Assembly (NCBI GenBank): GCA_024680445.1
Contig: JAILCJ010000049.1
Coordinates: forward strand, 1 to 11,095
Direction of reading: 5' to 3'
DNA: 11,095 bases
Source of the DNA: Campylobacter sp.
Lineage (GTDB): Bacteria > Campylobacterota > Campylobacteria > Campylobacterales > Campylobacteraceae
In this document: piece after piece, positions 1 to 8,500 of the stretch
How positions within the stretch are numbered: position 1 is the stretch's first letter
Layout: every line of letters starts with the position of its first letter
Translations under genes and position numbers: made by a program
The notes under the pieces: model-generated
The model's database searches: none
Seen by the model: only the letters and a program-made list of their open reading frames with translations
What the model was told of the DNA's origin: nothing

Positions 1-2
1 TA

Positions 3-74
3 GGAATAGGAGAGGATTTCATAATTTTTGGAATTATATTTTTGATATTTGGTGCAATTTTTGGTTCGATATAA
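3..74 (+). CDS. possible C-terminal end of an upstream membrane protein (partial)
   Basis: The third forward frame is open from the window edge to a TAA at 72-74. It reads as 23 residues, GIGEDF followed by a very hydrophobic run (IIFGIIFLIFGAIFGSI). That composition suits the last transmembrane helix of a membrane protein whose body lies outside the window. The second forward frame is also open, to a TAA at about 80, but its peptide is less membrane-like. Nothing identifies a family, and AT-rich intergenic DNA can produce such a run by chance. Confidence 0.3.
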   Translation, partial: GIGEDFIIFGIIFLIFGAIFGSI

Positions 75-92
75 GATTTTAAAGGAGAAAAA

Positions 93-1121
93 ATGAAAAA
101 ATTTTTATTTTTGGCTGTGACGATGAGTTTGGTTTGGGCGGATTTGGTTGATGATGGAAATAAGGCTTATAAAAATGGCGATTATAAGTTGGCAAATGAA
201 TATTACAAAAAAGCTTGCGACGGCGGAGAGGCTATAGGGTGCGTTGCACTTGGGCTTTTGTATGACGAAGGTCAAGGTGTTCGCCAAGACTACAAAATAG
301 CAAGTGAATATTACAAAAAAGCTTGCGACGGTGGAGAGGCTGGAGGGTGCTTTAATCTTGGGCTTTTGTATGCCGAAGGTAAAGGCGTCCGCCAAAACTA
401 CAAAATAGCAAATGAATATTTCAAAAAAGCTTGCGACGGTGGATATGCTGGAGGGTGCGCTGCACTTGGGCTTTTGTATGACGAAGGTCAAGGTGTTCGC
501 CAAGACTACTCAAAAGCAAGGGAATATTACAAAAAAGCTTGCGACGGCGGAGAGGCTATAGGGTGCGTTGCACTTGGGCTTTTGTATGACGAAGGTCAAG
601 GTGTTCGCCAAGACTACTCAAAAGCAAGGGAATATTACAAAAAAGCTTGCGACGGCGGAGATGCTGGAGGGTGCGGTACACTTGGGCTTTTGTATGCCGA
701 AGGTCAAGGTGTCCGCCAAGACTACAAAATAGCAAGTGAATATTACAAAAAAGCTTGCGACGGTGGATATGCTCAAGGGTGCTATAATCTTGGGCTTTCG
801 TATAACGAAGGTCAAGGTGTCCGCCAAGACTACAAAATAGCAAATGAATATTTCAAAAAAGCTTGTGACGGTGGAGATGCTGGAGGGTGCGCTGCACTTG
901 GGTTTTCGTATGCCAAAGGTGAAGGTGTTCGCCAAGACTACAAAATAGCAAATGAATATTACAAAAAAGCTTGCGACGGTGGAGATGCTACAGGGTGCAA
1001 TAATCTTGGGTTTTTGTATTATGGAGGTTTAGGTGTGACAAAAAATATCAATCTAGCCAAAGAATACTTCGGCAAGGCTTGTGATATGGGGGAACAAATA
1101 GCTTGTGAATATGAATACTAA
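93..1121 (+). CDS. secreted Sel1-repeat cysteine-rich protein (Hcp-like), copy 1
   Basis: This is a 342-residue exported solenoid protein. Residues 1-16 form a classical signal peptide (MKKFLFLAVTMSLVWA, cleavage before DLVDDG). Residues 30-317 are eight 36-residue Sel1-like repeats of the form DYKIAxEYYKKACDGG..GC..LG..Y..GxGVRQ, and a degenerate ninth follows at the C-terminus. Each repeat has a Cys pair eight residues apart (ACDGG...GC), the hallmark of Helicobacter cysteine-rich proteins, in which the pair is disulfide-bonded; a periplasmic or secreted location is therefore expected. Sel1 solenoids are generally protein-binding scaffolds. Some Hcp proteins were reported to bind beta-lactam or peptidoglycan-like ligands, but no catalytic site is visible here. 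The start is supported by AAGGAG at 82-87, 5 nt upstream of the ATG. A tandem paralogue follows after 25 nt. The ligand is unknown. Confidence 0.93.
   Translation: MKKFLFLAVTMSLVWADLVDDGNKAYKNGDYKLANEYYKKACDGGEAIGCVALGLLYDEGQGVRQDYKIASEYYKKACDGGEAGGCFNLGLLYAEGKGVRQNYKIANEYFKKACDGGYAGGCAALGLLYDEGQGVRQDYSKAREYYKKACDGGEAIGCVALGLLYDEGQGVRQDYSKAREYYKKACDGGDAGGCGTLGLLYAEGQGVRQDYKIASEYYKKACDGGYAQGCYNLGLSYNEGQGVRQDYKIANEYFKKACDGGDAGGCAALGFSYAKGEGVRQDYKIANEYYKKACDGGDATGCNNLGFLYYGGLGVTKNINLAKEYFGKACDMGEQIACEYEY
180..1043 (+). repeat. eight tandem 108-bp Sel1 repeat units
   Basis: Eight in-frame units of 108 bp, each encoding one 36-residue Sel1 repeat, are conserved at the nucleotide level, including an invariant AAAAAAGCTTG core followed by GACGG. 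Units 1 and 4, 324 bp apart, share about 85 consecutive identical bases from the AAAAAAGCTTG core through CGCCAAGACTAC. Units 4 and 5 share the variant start DYSKAREYY. Such identity points to recent unit duplication or gene conversion and predicts copy-number change between strains. Confidence 0.9.
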
Positions 1122-1146
1122 AAGATATTAAAATAAAGGAGAAAAA

Positions 1147-1959
1147 ATGAAAAAATTTTTATTTTTGGCTGTGGTGGCGAGTTTGGCGTGGGCGGATTTG
1201 GTTGATGATGGATATAAGGCTCATAGAAATGGCGATTATAAGTTGGCAAGTGAATATTACAAAAAAGCTTGCGACAGCGGAGTTGCTAAAGGGTGCATTG
1301 GTCTTGGGGTTTTATATAACTATGGTCAAGGTGTCCGCCAAGACTACAAAATAGCAAGTGAATATTTTAAAAAAGCTTGCGACGGTGGATATGCTGGAGG
1401 GTGCTTTAATCTTGGGAATTCGTATGACAAAGGTCAAGGTGTCCGCCAAGACTACAAAATAGCAAGTGAATATTTCAAAAAAGCTTGCGACGGTGGAGAG
1501 GCTAAAGGGTGTGCTGCACTTGGGGTTTTGTATTACAAAGGTCAAGGTGTCCGCCAAGACTACAAAATAGCAAGTGAATATTTCAAAAAAGCTTGCGACG
1601 GTGGATTTGCTGAAGGGTGCTTAAATCTTGGGGTTTTGTATTTTGTCCGCCAAGACTACAAAAAAGCAAGTGAATATCATAAAAAAGCTTGCGACGGTGG
1701 ATATGCTGGAGGGTGCTTTAATCTTGGGGTTTTGTATTATGAAGGTTTAGGTGTTCGCCAAGACTACTCAAAAGCAAGGGAATATTACAAAAAAGCTTGT
1801 GATGGTGGAGATGCTGGAGGGTGCTTTGATCTTGGGGTTTCTTATTATGAAGGTTTAGGTGTGACAAAAAATATCAATCTAGCCAAAGAATACTATGGCA
1901 AGGCTTGTGATATGGGTGATCCGCTTGGTTGTTATTACAGAGATATGAATACCAAATGA
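1147..1959 (+). CDS. secreted Sel1-repeat cysteine-rich protein (Hcp-like), copy 2
   Basis: This 270-residue paralogue of the preceding gene has a signal peptide at residues 1-16 (MKKFLFLAVVASLAWA, then DLVDDG). Six Sel1 repeats at residues 30-241 each carry the ACDxG...GC cysteine pair, and the tail diverges. Repeat 4 is only 32 residues long: LYF joins VRQ directly, so the turn normally holding xGxG is missing. The frame is kept. Shine-Dalgarno AAGGAG lies at 1136-1141, and the block from there through the first dozen or so codons matches copy 1 almost base for base, so the duplication included the translation start. Its last two repeats (ending GLGVTKNINLAKEYYGKACDMG) match the last repeats of copy 1. 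The same exported scaffold role is inferred; the partner is unknown. The stop overlaps the ATG of a truncated third gene. Confidence 0.92.
   Translation: MKKFLFLAVVASLAWADLVDDGYKAHRNGDYKLASEYYKKACDSGVAKGCIGLGVLYNYGQGVRQDYKIASEYFKKACDGGYAGGCFNLGNSYDKGQGVRQDYKIASEYFKKACDGGEAKGCAALGVLYYKGQGVRQDYKIASEYFKKACDGGFAEGCLNLGVLYFVRQDYKKASEYHKKACDGGYAGGCFNLGVLYYEGLGVRQDYSKAREYYKKACDGGDAGGCFDLGVSYYEGLGVTKNINLAKEYYGKACDMGDPLGCYYRDMNTK
1234..1869 (+). repeat. six tandem Sel1 repeat units, one shortened by 12 bp
   Basis: Five 108-bp units and one 96-bp unit (1558-1653) run in tandem and are close in sequence to the units of the first gene. The short unit lacks 12 bp between TAT TTT and GTC CGC near 1644/1645, which keeps the frame. 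The units share the AAAAAAGCTTG core, so recombination is possible both within this array and with the array at 180-1043. Confidence 0.88.
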
Positions 1960-2030
1960 AAAAGATTTTATTATTGGTTGTGACTATGGCTAGTGTTTGT
2001 TTGGCTGATGTTTGGTTTTTAAAAAAGTGA
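1956..2030 (+). pseudogene. truncated third secreted-protein gene (signal peptide remnant)
   Basis: The ATG at 1956-1958 overlaps the TGA stop of the second Sel1 gene. It opens a 24-codon frame reading MKKILLLVVTMASVCLAD and then VWFLKK before a TGA. The first 18 residues form a good signal peptide whose layout (MKK start, hydrophobic core, A-D cleavage site) parallels MKKFLFLAVVASLAWAD of the two Sel1 proteins. Homology stops right after the cleavage site. I read it as the 5' stub of a third tandem Sel1-type gene, or another exported protein, whose remainder was deleted. A functional 24-residue peptide is possible but less likely. No lipobox is visible. Confidence 0.6.
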
Positions 2031-2034
2031 GGGG

Positions 2035-2349
2035 TCAAATTATTGCGTGTATAAAAGCCACTACCTTTTTTCGCTTTTCTGTCGCGCTCATCGCACTGAT
2101 AGCGACATCGATTTTGCCAGATTTCAAAGCTGGTATTAGCCCATCAAAGCTCATATTTAGTATATCCAGCTCCACGCCCACACGAGTGGCTAACTCACGA
2201 GCCAATTCCATATCGAAGCCGGTGATATTGCGGTTTTCATCGATGAACTCAAACGGCGGATACTCGGCGTTTGTGCCGACTCTAAGGGTCTTGAATTTAT
2301 CAAATTTGATTTGTGTTTTGGCTACTCTGTGGATTTTTTGCTTTATCAA
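2035..2349 (-). pseudogene. truncated amino-acid-type ABC periplasmic binding protein
   Basis: This minus-strand frame (104 residues from a TTG) contains the start of a family 3 solute-binding protein. From residue 22 it reads LRVGTNAEYPPFEFIDE, then GFDMELARELATRVG, then MSFDGLIPALKSGKIDVAIS and AMSATEKRKKVV. These are the conserved first-lobe segments of polar-amino-acid binding proteins. The expected continuation DFS-PYY is lost after about residue 99, where the frame runs into IHAII and stops. Intact family members are about 250 residues, so some two thirds are missing. No signal peptide or convincing ribosome site precedes it: the frame is closed by a TGA just upstream, and only a TTG is available. 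It looks eroded at both ends. The DNA seems richer in GC than its neighbours. The adjacent sequence on the 3' side is the truncated signal-peptide gene. Confidence 0.8.
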
Positions 2350-2433
2350 ATTTGGTTTTGCAAAATATCAAATTTGATTTAAATGTTTAACAAAAAATCT
2401 TTGCTATTTAAGATCGCAAGAAAGGTTAAAATC
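2350..2433. other. AT-rich gap between binding-protein remnant and MotE-like gene
   Basis: This short intergenic stretch follows the stop of the last flagellar-type gene on the minus strand. It carries one complete copy and part of another of the 11-mer TATCAAATTTG (2344-2354 and 2366-2376; a third lies at 2298-2308 in the pseudogene). I see no strong GC-rich hairpin with a T-run. A loose TTAAAT...ATTTAA inverted repeat has a loop of about 20 bases and is not a convincing terminator. Confidence 0.4.
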
Positions 2434-3003
2434 CTAATTTAGCAAGCTACCCTCTGGGGCGTCGACTTTTTGATCTTTTGCTTTGTCTATATAAGGCGGT
2501 CCGTCGTGTAACATAGTGGTAAGTTCGCTAGCAACGCCCGGATCCATTTTTGCCATTATGGTTGAAATTTTTTTAGGATCAAGGGCTGAAATAATCGCGG
2601 CGGCTTTTGAGCGAGCCATTTGCGTTAAAACATCGGCGGCGGCTTGGTCTTTCATCTTGGCATAGGCTTGGACTAGCTTATCGCCGGTATTTGCTTTGAG
2701 TTCGTCTAAAATTTTTTGATAATTTGCGATTTTTGCTTCGGCGTCTTTATTTTTTTTCTCGATTTGACGCATGCTAGCGTTGATATCGCTTTCTTTTTTG
2801 GCAAGTTTGGCTAAATTTTCTTCATAATTTGCATAAACGCTAGCCCTAAAAGCTTCAAGGGCTTGTCGTTGTTCGTCCACTATTTCAAGTTCTTTTTGAA
2901 TTTCGGCTTTTCTGGCTTCAAAAATTTGAGTACAATCAACCGGAATATCATAGGCAAAAATCCATGCAGTAGCGAAAAATAAAGCAAATAGCGATCTAAG
3001 CAT
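2434..3003 (-). CDS. secreted coiled-coil protein with MotE-like C-terminus (Cj1496c/HP0257 type)
   Basis: I place the start at ATG 3003-3001, giving 189 residues. An upstream TTG at 3018 would add five residues, but the ATG has an AAGGGAT ribosome site a few bases before it and gives a clean signal peptide (MLRSLFALFFATAWIFA, then YDIPVDC). Residues about 28-105 are Lys/Glu/Ala-rich coiled coil. Residues about 110-170 (DKLVQAYAKMKDQAAADVLT, ALDPKKISTIMAKMDP, ELTTML) resemble the helical MgtE_N/MotE-like segment found in flagellar stator-associated MotE proteins. D-I-N-A-S at residues 73-77 fits the Campylobacter PglB N-glycosylation sequon D/E-X-N-X-S/T. The C. jejuni counterpart in this position, Cj1496c, is reported as a glycoprotein affecting invasion and colonisation. 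The 5' end overlaps fliJ by 8 nt, so coupling is likely. Flagellar function is inferred from the domain and neighbour. Confidence 0.82.
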   Translation of the reverse strand: MLRSLFALFFATAWIFAYDIPVDCTQIFEARKAEIQKELEIVDEQRQALEAFRASVYANYEENLAKLAKKESDINASMRQIEKKNKDAEAKIANYQKILDELKANTGDKLVQAYAKMKDQAAADVLTQMARSKAAAIISALDPKKISTIMAKMDPGVASELTTMLHDGPPYIDKAKDQKVDAPEGSLLN

Positions 3004-3417
3004 TTTTATCCCTTGCAAATTTCATGGTTGCGAATTCATCCAGAGCGTGTTCTTCGACACGTTTTTTTTGCTTTAACTGCATTTTTATATCCTCTTGTTC
3101 AAGGTATTTTACTTTTTCATGCTCGATATTTGCGTTTTTATACAAATTTGTAAAATGCACGATTTCTTTTTGCCTAAGCTCTATATTTTCTTTGATTTGA
3201 TTGATATTTTGATTTAAAACACGAAAAAATTGCATGCTTTGACTAAGCACACTGGCATTACCGCTTTTTGGTATGGTGATATTTGCCGCCTCTTTTCGTG
3301 CTTCGTCAAGGTCATGGGACAAGCGAGTAAGGGAATTTCTTGCCCTTACAAGATTTAGCTCGGCTTTTTGCAAGGCTTGTTTTTTGACCCTGACGATAGA
3401 AGTAAATTTTGAGCCCA

Positions 3418-3418
<1 letters not shown>
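2996..3418 (-). CDS. fliJ: FliJ-like flagellar export protein (Cj1497c/HP0256 type)
   Basis: This is a 140-residue, highly charged, almost entirely helical coiled-coil protein without signal peptide or membrane segment. FliJ is a small cytoplasmic coiled-coil component of the flagellar type III export ATPase complex (FliH-FliI-FliJ) and helps couple ATPase and export gate. The length, the basic N-terminus (MGSKFTSIVRVKKQALQKAE), the long antiparallel-helix pattern and the C-terminal KK-VEEHALDEFATMKF segment fit the family. FliJ sequences are poorly conserved, so the call leans on context: purA next to a FliJ homologue is the arrangement I recall in Helicobacter (HP0255-HP0256) and C. jejuni. 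Its ATG starts one base inside the purA stop (TAATG), and its end overlaps the MotE-like gene by 8 nt. An A8 tract encodes part of the QKKR stretch. Confidence 0.75.
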
Positions 3419-4689
<1,271 letters not shown>

Positions 4690-5544
4690 TTATAGTTTTT
4701 CTATAAGTGCGTCCGTATAGATCGCAAAACCGCTACTGTTTTCACCGTCTATCTCGTAGTTTCCGCCACCAGCGATGATGACATTATCTATCAAGAATCT
4801 AAAAAACAATTTATCATAATATCTCATGCGAGAATAATAAAGAGGAACCAAACGAAGCTCATCAAATTTGACTTGCGAAACCAAATTTTCAAGTCTTTTT
4901 AATGGCTCTTTTAACTCTTTTGGGACTTTGGCGATAATGTTTTTTAATTCGCTCGGATTTTTTAGTAAGGTTAAGTCATTAAGCCAGTCAATATTTAATG
5001 ATAAAATCTTCTCCATTTGATAATTTTCAAAAATTTCAATGTCAAGCTTTAAAAGTTCGCAAATTTTCTTTGGAATTTCGATATTGCTAAGCTGTAAAAC
5101 CGCTTTTGCCTTGAAATTTTTAAGCAAATTTGCAAGTATTTCTATGCTATTTTCAAGCTCGACTTCACCGATATTTTCTGCACCGATTTGATAAACTTCA
5201 CTGCTTGGATAGCGAAAAACCGGCTGGATATAAAACCATTTTTTATGCTTAAAATCTTTAAGTCTTGCACGAACTATACGCACAACATCTATGGTGCTAT
5301 CGGCTCTTAAACTTATCTCGTGATTAGCACTATCGCTAAACCTTAACAACTTTGTAGCATCAACGCTTAAATGTTGGTGATAGCTAAAATACGGCGTTAC
5401 AATTTCGTTATAGCCGTTTTTACTCAAAATTTCACTAGCAAAATTTTCTATCTTGCGTTTAAGTGTTGCGCTTTTTCCAAAATACAGCCTAGAACCGACT
5501 GGAATTTCATGTTCATAGACTATCAAATTTGTTTCTTTTTTCAT
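4690..5544 (-). CDS. hisZ: HisZ-like class II aminoacyl-tRNA-synthetase paralogue
   Basis: This 284-residue protein is related to the catalytic core of histidyl-tRNA synthetase. HisZ proteins are such paralogues that lack tRNA charging and act as regulatory subunits of short-form ATP phosphoribosyltransferase (HisG) in histidine synthesis. N-terminal YEHEIPVGSRLYFG (10-23) and VTPYFSYHQ (49-57) fit class II motif 1. LRADSTIDVVRIVRARL (79-95) closely matches the HisZ LRADMTPQVARI signature. FYIQPVFRY (104-112) is motif 2, with the following loop shortened. AGGGNYE (258-264) corresponds to motif 3. The HisRS histidine loops and anticodon-binding domain are absent. Its ATG overlaps the stop of the GGDEF/EAL gene (ATGA). 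The subunit role is uncertain: Campylobacter, at least C. jejuni, is known for a long-form HisG that needs no HisZ, so this may do something else. Confidence 0.78.
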   Translation of the reverse strand: MKKETNLIVYEHEIPVGSRLYFGKSATLKRKIENFASEILSKNGYNEIVTPYFSYHQHLSVDATKLLRFSDSANHEISLRADSTIDVVRIVRARLKDFKHKKWFYIQPVFRYPSSEVYQIGAENIGEVELENSIEILANLLKNFKAKAVLQLSNIEIPKKICELLKLDIEIFENYQMEKILSLNIDWLNDLTLLKNPSELKNIIAKVPKELKEPLKRLENLVSQVKFDELRLVPLYYSRMRYYDKLFFRFLIDNVIIAGGGNYEIDGENSSGFAIYTDALIEKL

Positions 5545-8500
5545 ATAAAACTTTCCGAATCATTTATGTTTAAAATCTCCATGCACATCAAATTTGCCGA
5601 CCTTGCAAGGGCGATTTTATCGCTTGGATTTTCCGTTTGTATAGCGTCTTGAAGTTTGGCGATAATTTCAATGTGTTTATCATTTTTAATGTTTTGCAAA
5701 GCCGCTATCTTGCGTAAAACTTTTTGTTTTAAGATAGAGCAATCTTTTTTGTTAGCACTAAATTCCGGATCTTTTAAGAGATTGATGATATTTAGTGAAA
5801 ATTCCCTTAAAGCTATGGTGTTTTTAAGGAATTCTAGCCGTTTATCATCTATGACATTATTTTTATCAAGCCCTTGTATCTCGCCGAATTCGTATCTTAA
5901 AACCGCATCATCGCTCATGGCTTTGGCAAAGAAATTTCCTTGATAATTGCTAAATCCAAGTCCGACTAAAATATTTAAAGTGTTTAAATCCTTGATATTT
6001 TTAATGGTCGTTGGTTCGCTAAATATATTTAACAAATCGCGGATAATTTCAAGCGTTGCAAAGGCTTTTTGATTGCTAAGTAAATATTTGCAAATATTTT
6101 TATCAACTTTGATCTTATCTATCGGCAAGAGTTGGAAGGTCTCAAAAGAACTAGACTTGCTTGTAAAATCATCAAGTGCAAATTTGATACCCATGCTTTG
6201 ATAACGTTTTATGTATTTAATGGCATTTTCTAGGTCTTTTATAAGATTTGCGTCTATGATCTCTATCATCAAATTTTGCAAATTCAAATTATTTTTGCCC
6301 TTTATAAGTTGAAGGAATTTTTTATAAAAGCCCTCGCTGGTGATCTGCTCTATACTCAAATTTACGCTTACCCTTATGTTTAGTCCGTTTTGTCTCCATT
6401 TTTCTTGGGCTCTAAACACCTTTGATAATGCATAAATCATAAGCTCATCGGCGATATTTTGCTGTCTAATATAAGGCAAAAAGTCATCATGGTTTAAAAT
6501 TTTGCCGTCATTTCGCCACCTTATAAGAGCTTCAAAGGCAACGACTTCACTATTTACGATATCGATTTCAGGCTGATACTCCATGAAAAATTCATTGTGT
6601 TTTATGCCGTTTAAAATTTTGTTGTTATCGTTGTATCTATCACGCAAATTTCTATCTTTACTTGCGTCAAATAAATAATACTGATTCTTGCCACTCATTT
6701 TTGCTTGGTACATAGCCCAATTTGCTTGTTCTAGCAAGGTTTCTGGTGTAACTTTGTTGTTTTTGGCGATAACAGAAACGCCCACACTGACACTGATGTT
6801 AAAGCTTATATTGTCTATATTTATGTCTTCGCTAGCGATTTTTAAAATATGCTCTATGACTTCATAAACTTGTCCTATATGTTCGTGCAAAGCTATGGCT
6901 ACAAACTCGTCTCCACCGATACGAGCAAACATATCTCTATCATCAAAAAGTGCATCGATATTACTAGAAATTTTAAGCAAAATTTGATCGGCGTATTTGT
7001 GTCCGTAACTATCTTTGATAGCCTTAAATCCGTCCATATCTATATAAATAATGGCAAGTTTTCTGTTATTATCTGGCGTTCGCATAAGTTCTTCAAGTTT
7101 TTGGTTAAGCAAGAAACGGTTAGGCAACTTCGTAAGCGGATCGTGGTAGGCGATATGTTCTAGGTAGTCGCTACTGATTTGTTTTTTAGACGAAATATTT
7201 GAAATAAACATATAACAAATCACATTACCCAAGTCGTCGCAGATATCTTCAACGCTCATATAGTCAAGATAATCCTCGCCATTTTTGCGTCTATGCCAAA
7301 GTTTACCGTACCAACTACCCTCTTTTTCGATCTCGTATTTTATATTTGAAACATCAGATGAGGTATTTAACTTTGAGTGTAAAATTTTAAGCAAATCCGC
7401 ACCTAGCAATTCATTAAGCGAATAGCCAGTCGCATACGAAAATGCGTCGTTTGCGTCTATGAAATTAAAGTCAAGATCCAAAAGTGCAACAGGGTCGCTG
7501 GTGTAAGAGAAAATTTTTGCCGCCAAATTTTGATAAATAAGGGCATTTTTTTGCACGGTTACATTTCTTGCCGTACCGCTTATGGTTAAAATTCGTCCGT
7601 CTTTATCAAATTTGGTAGCCTTCGCTTTTATGCGAATCCATAGCATTTTTTCATCTTTGTTATACATACGAACAACGCCGTCATAAGTGCCGTTTTCAAG
7701 TTTAAGTCTGGCAAAAAAGTCGTCAAAATCATCAAATTCATCAACCAAAATAGAGCTGAAATATTCATAATTTGCCACGATTTCATTTGTCGCACTAAGT
7801 CCAAGCAAAACAGAAAATACCTCGCCAGAACGAAGTATCTTAGAATTTGCGTCATAATCAAGCGTTGCAACATTGCTCGACCAAACGATATTGTTTAGAT
7901 AAGCGATATTGCTTTGGAATTTATTAAATGTTTGATATTCTTCATCATTTCGAATAAACAAATACACTATATCTTTTATGCCGGTATCATCGCCTTCAAA
8001 ATTGACTTGTACTTTAAAAGCCACTTCGCCTTCGCCAGCAAGTATGGCATTTGTTTGAAGTTTTAAGGAATTTCTGGTGATACTGGTTGAAGTTTGAAGT
8101 ATATGCTTGTTTATCTCTATCTCGTTTTCAAAATTTGTTTTATTTTGATCTGCTATGATTTGCCTGATATCAAAACCATCTCGTCTTATTTCTGCTTGGT
8201 CGTAACCGAACAAATCAACATTAGCGGTTGAATTTATGATCTTAAACGGCTCTTTTAGTTTGGCGATAAGCATAATATTTGGAAAGAGTTTAAAGTATTT
8301 TTTGACATCTTCGTCTTTTATGCCGATTTGTGCCTCGTCCGCCATATCTTTGATTCTAAGATAAGCAAATCTTTTATCCGAAAGTCTAATAGGAAAAATT
8401 TTTACTTGAACATGATGAATTTCATCATTTTTCAGTATATGCATATCATTTATAGTGCGTTGAAAATTGCCAACAGCGTTTTTGCTAAGATCGGAGTTAT

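Noticed and set aside
105..935. Long open frames on the minus strand across the first Sel1 gene, with a similar one at 1312-1557
   Set aside because: They are mirror frames created by the 108-bp repeats of the plus-strand genes, whose Sel1 pattern, signal peptides and Shine-Dalgarno sites show the real strand.
1..2030. CRISPR-like array in the regular repeats of the left region
   Set aside because: The repeats are 108 bp, contiguous, in frame and without unique spacers; they encode Sel1 units.
2012..2377. 121-residue plus-strand frame
   Set aside because: It is antisense to the clear binding-protein segments on the minus strand, and its peptide has no recognisable features.
3004..3018. TTG start at 3018 for the MotE-like gene
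   Set aside because: The ATG at 3003 has an AAGGGAT site immediately before it and gives a proper signal peptide without the extra five residues.
2740..3075. A8 tracts in the MotE-like and FliJ-like genes as phase-variation switches
   Set aside because: They encode ordinary Lys-rich coiled-coil stretches. Campylobacter phase variation typically uses longer G/C tracts, and none is present in the window.
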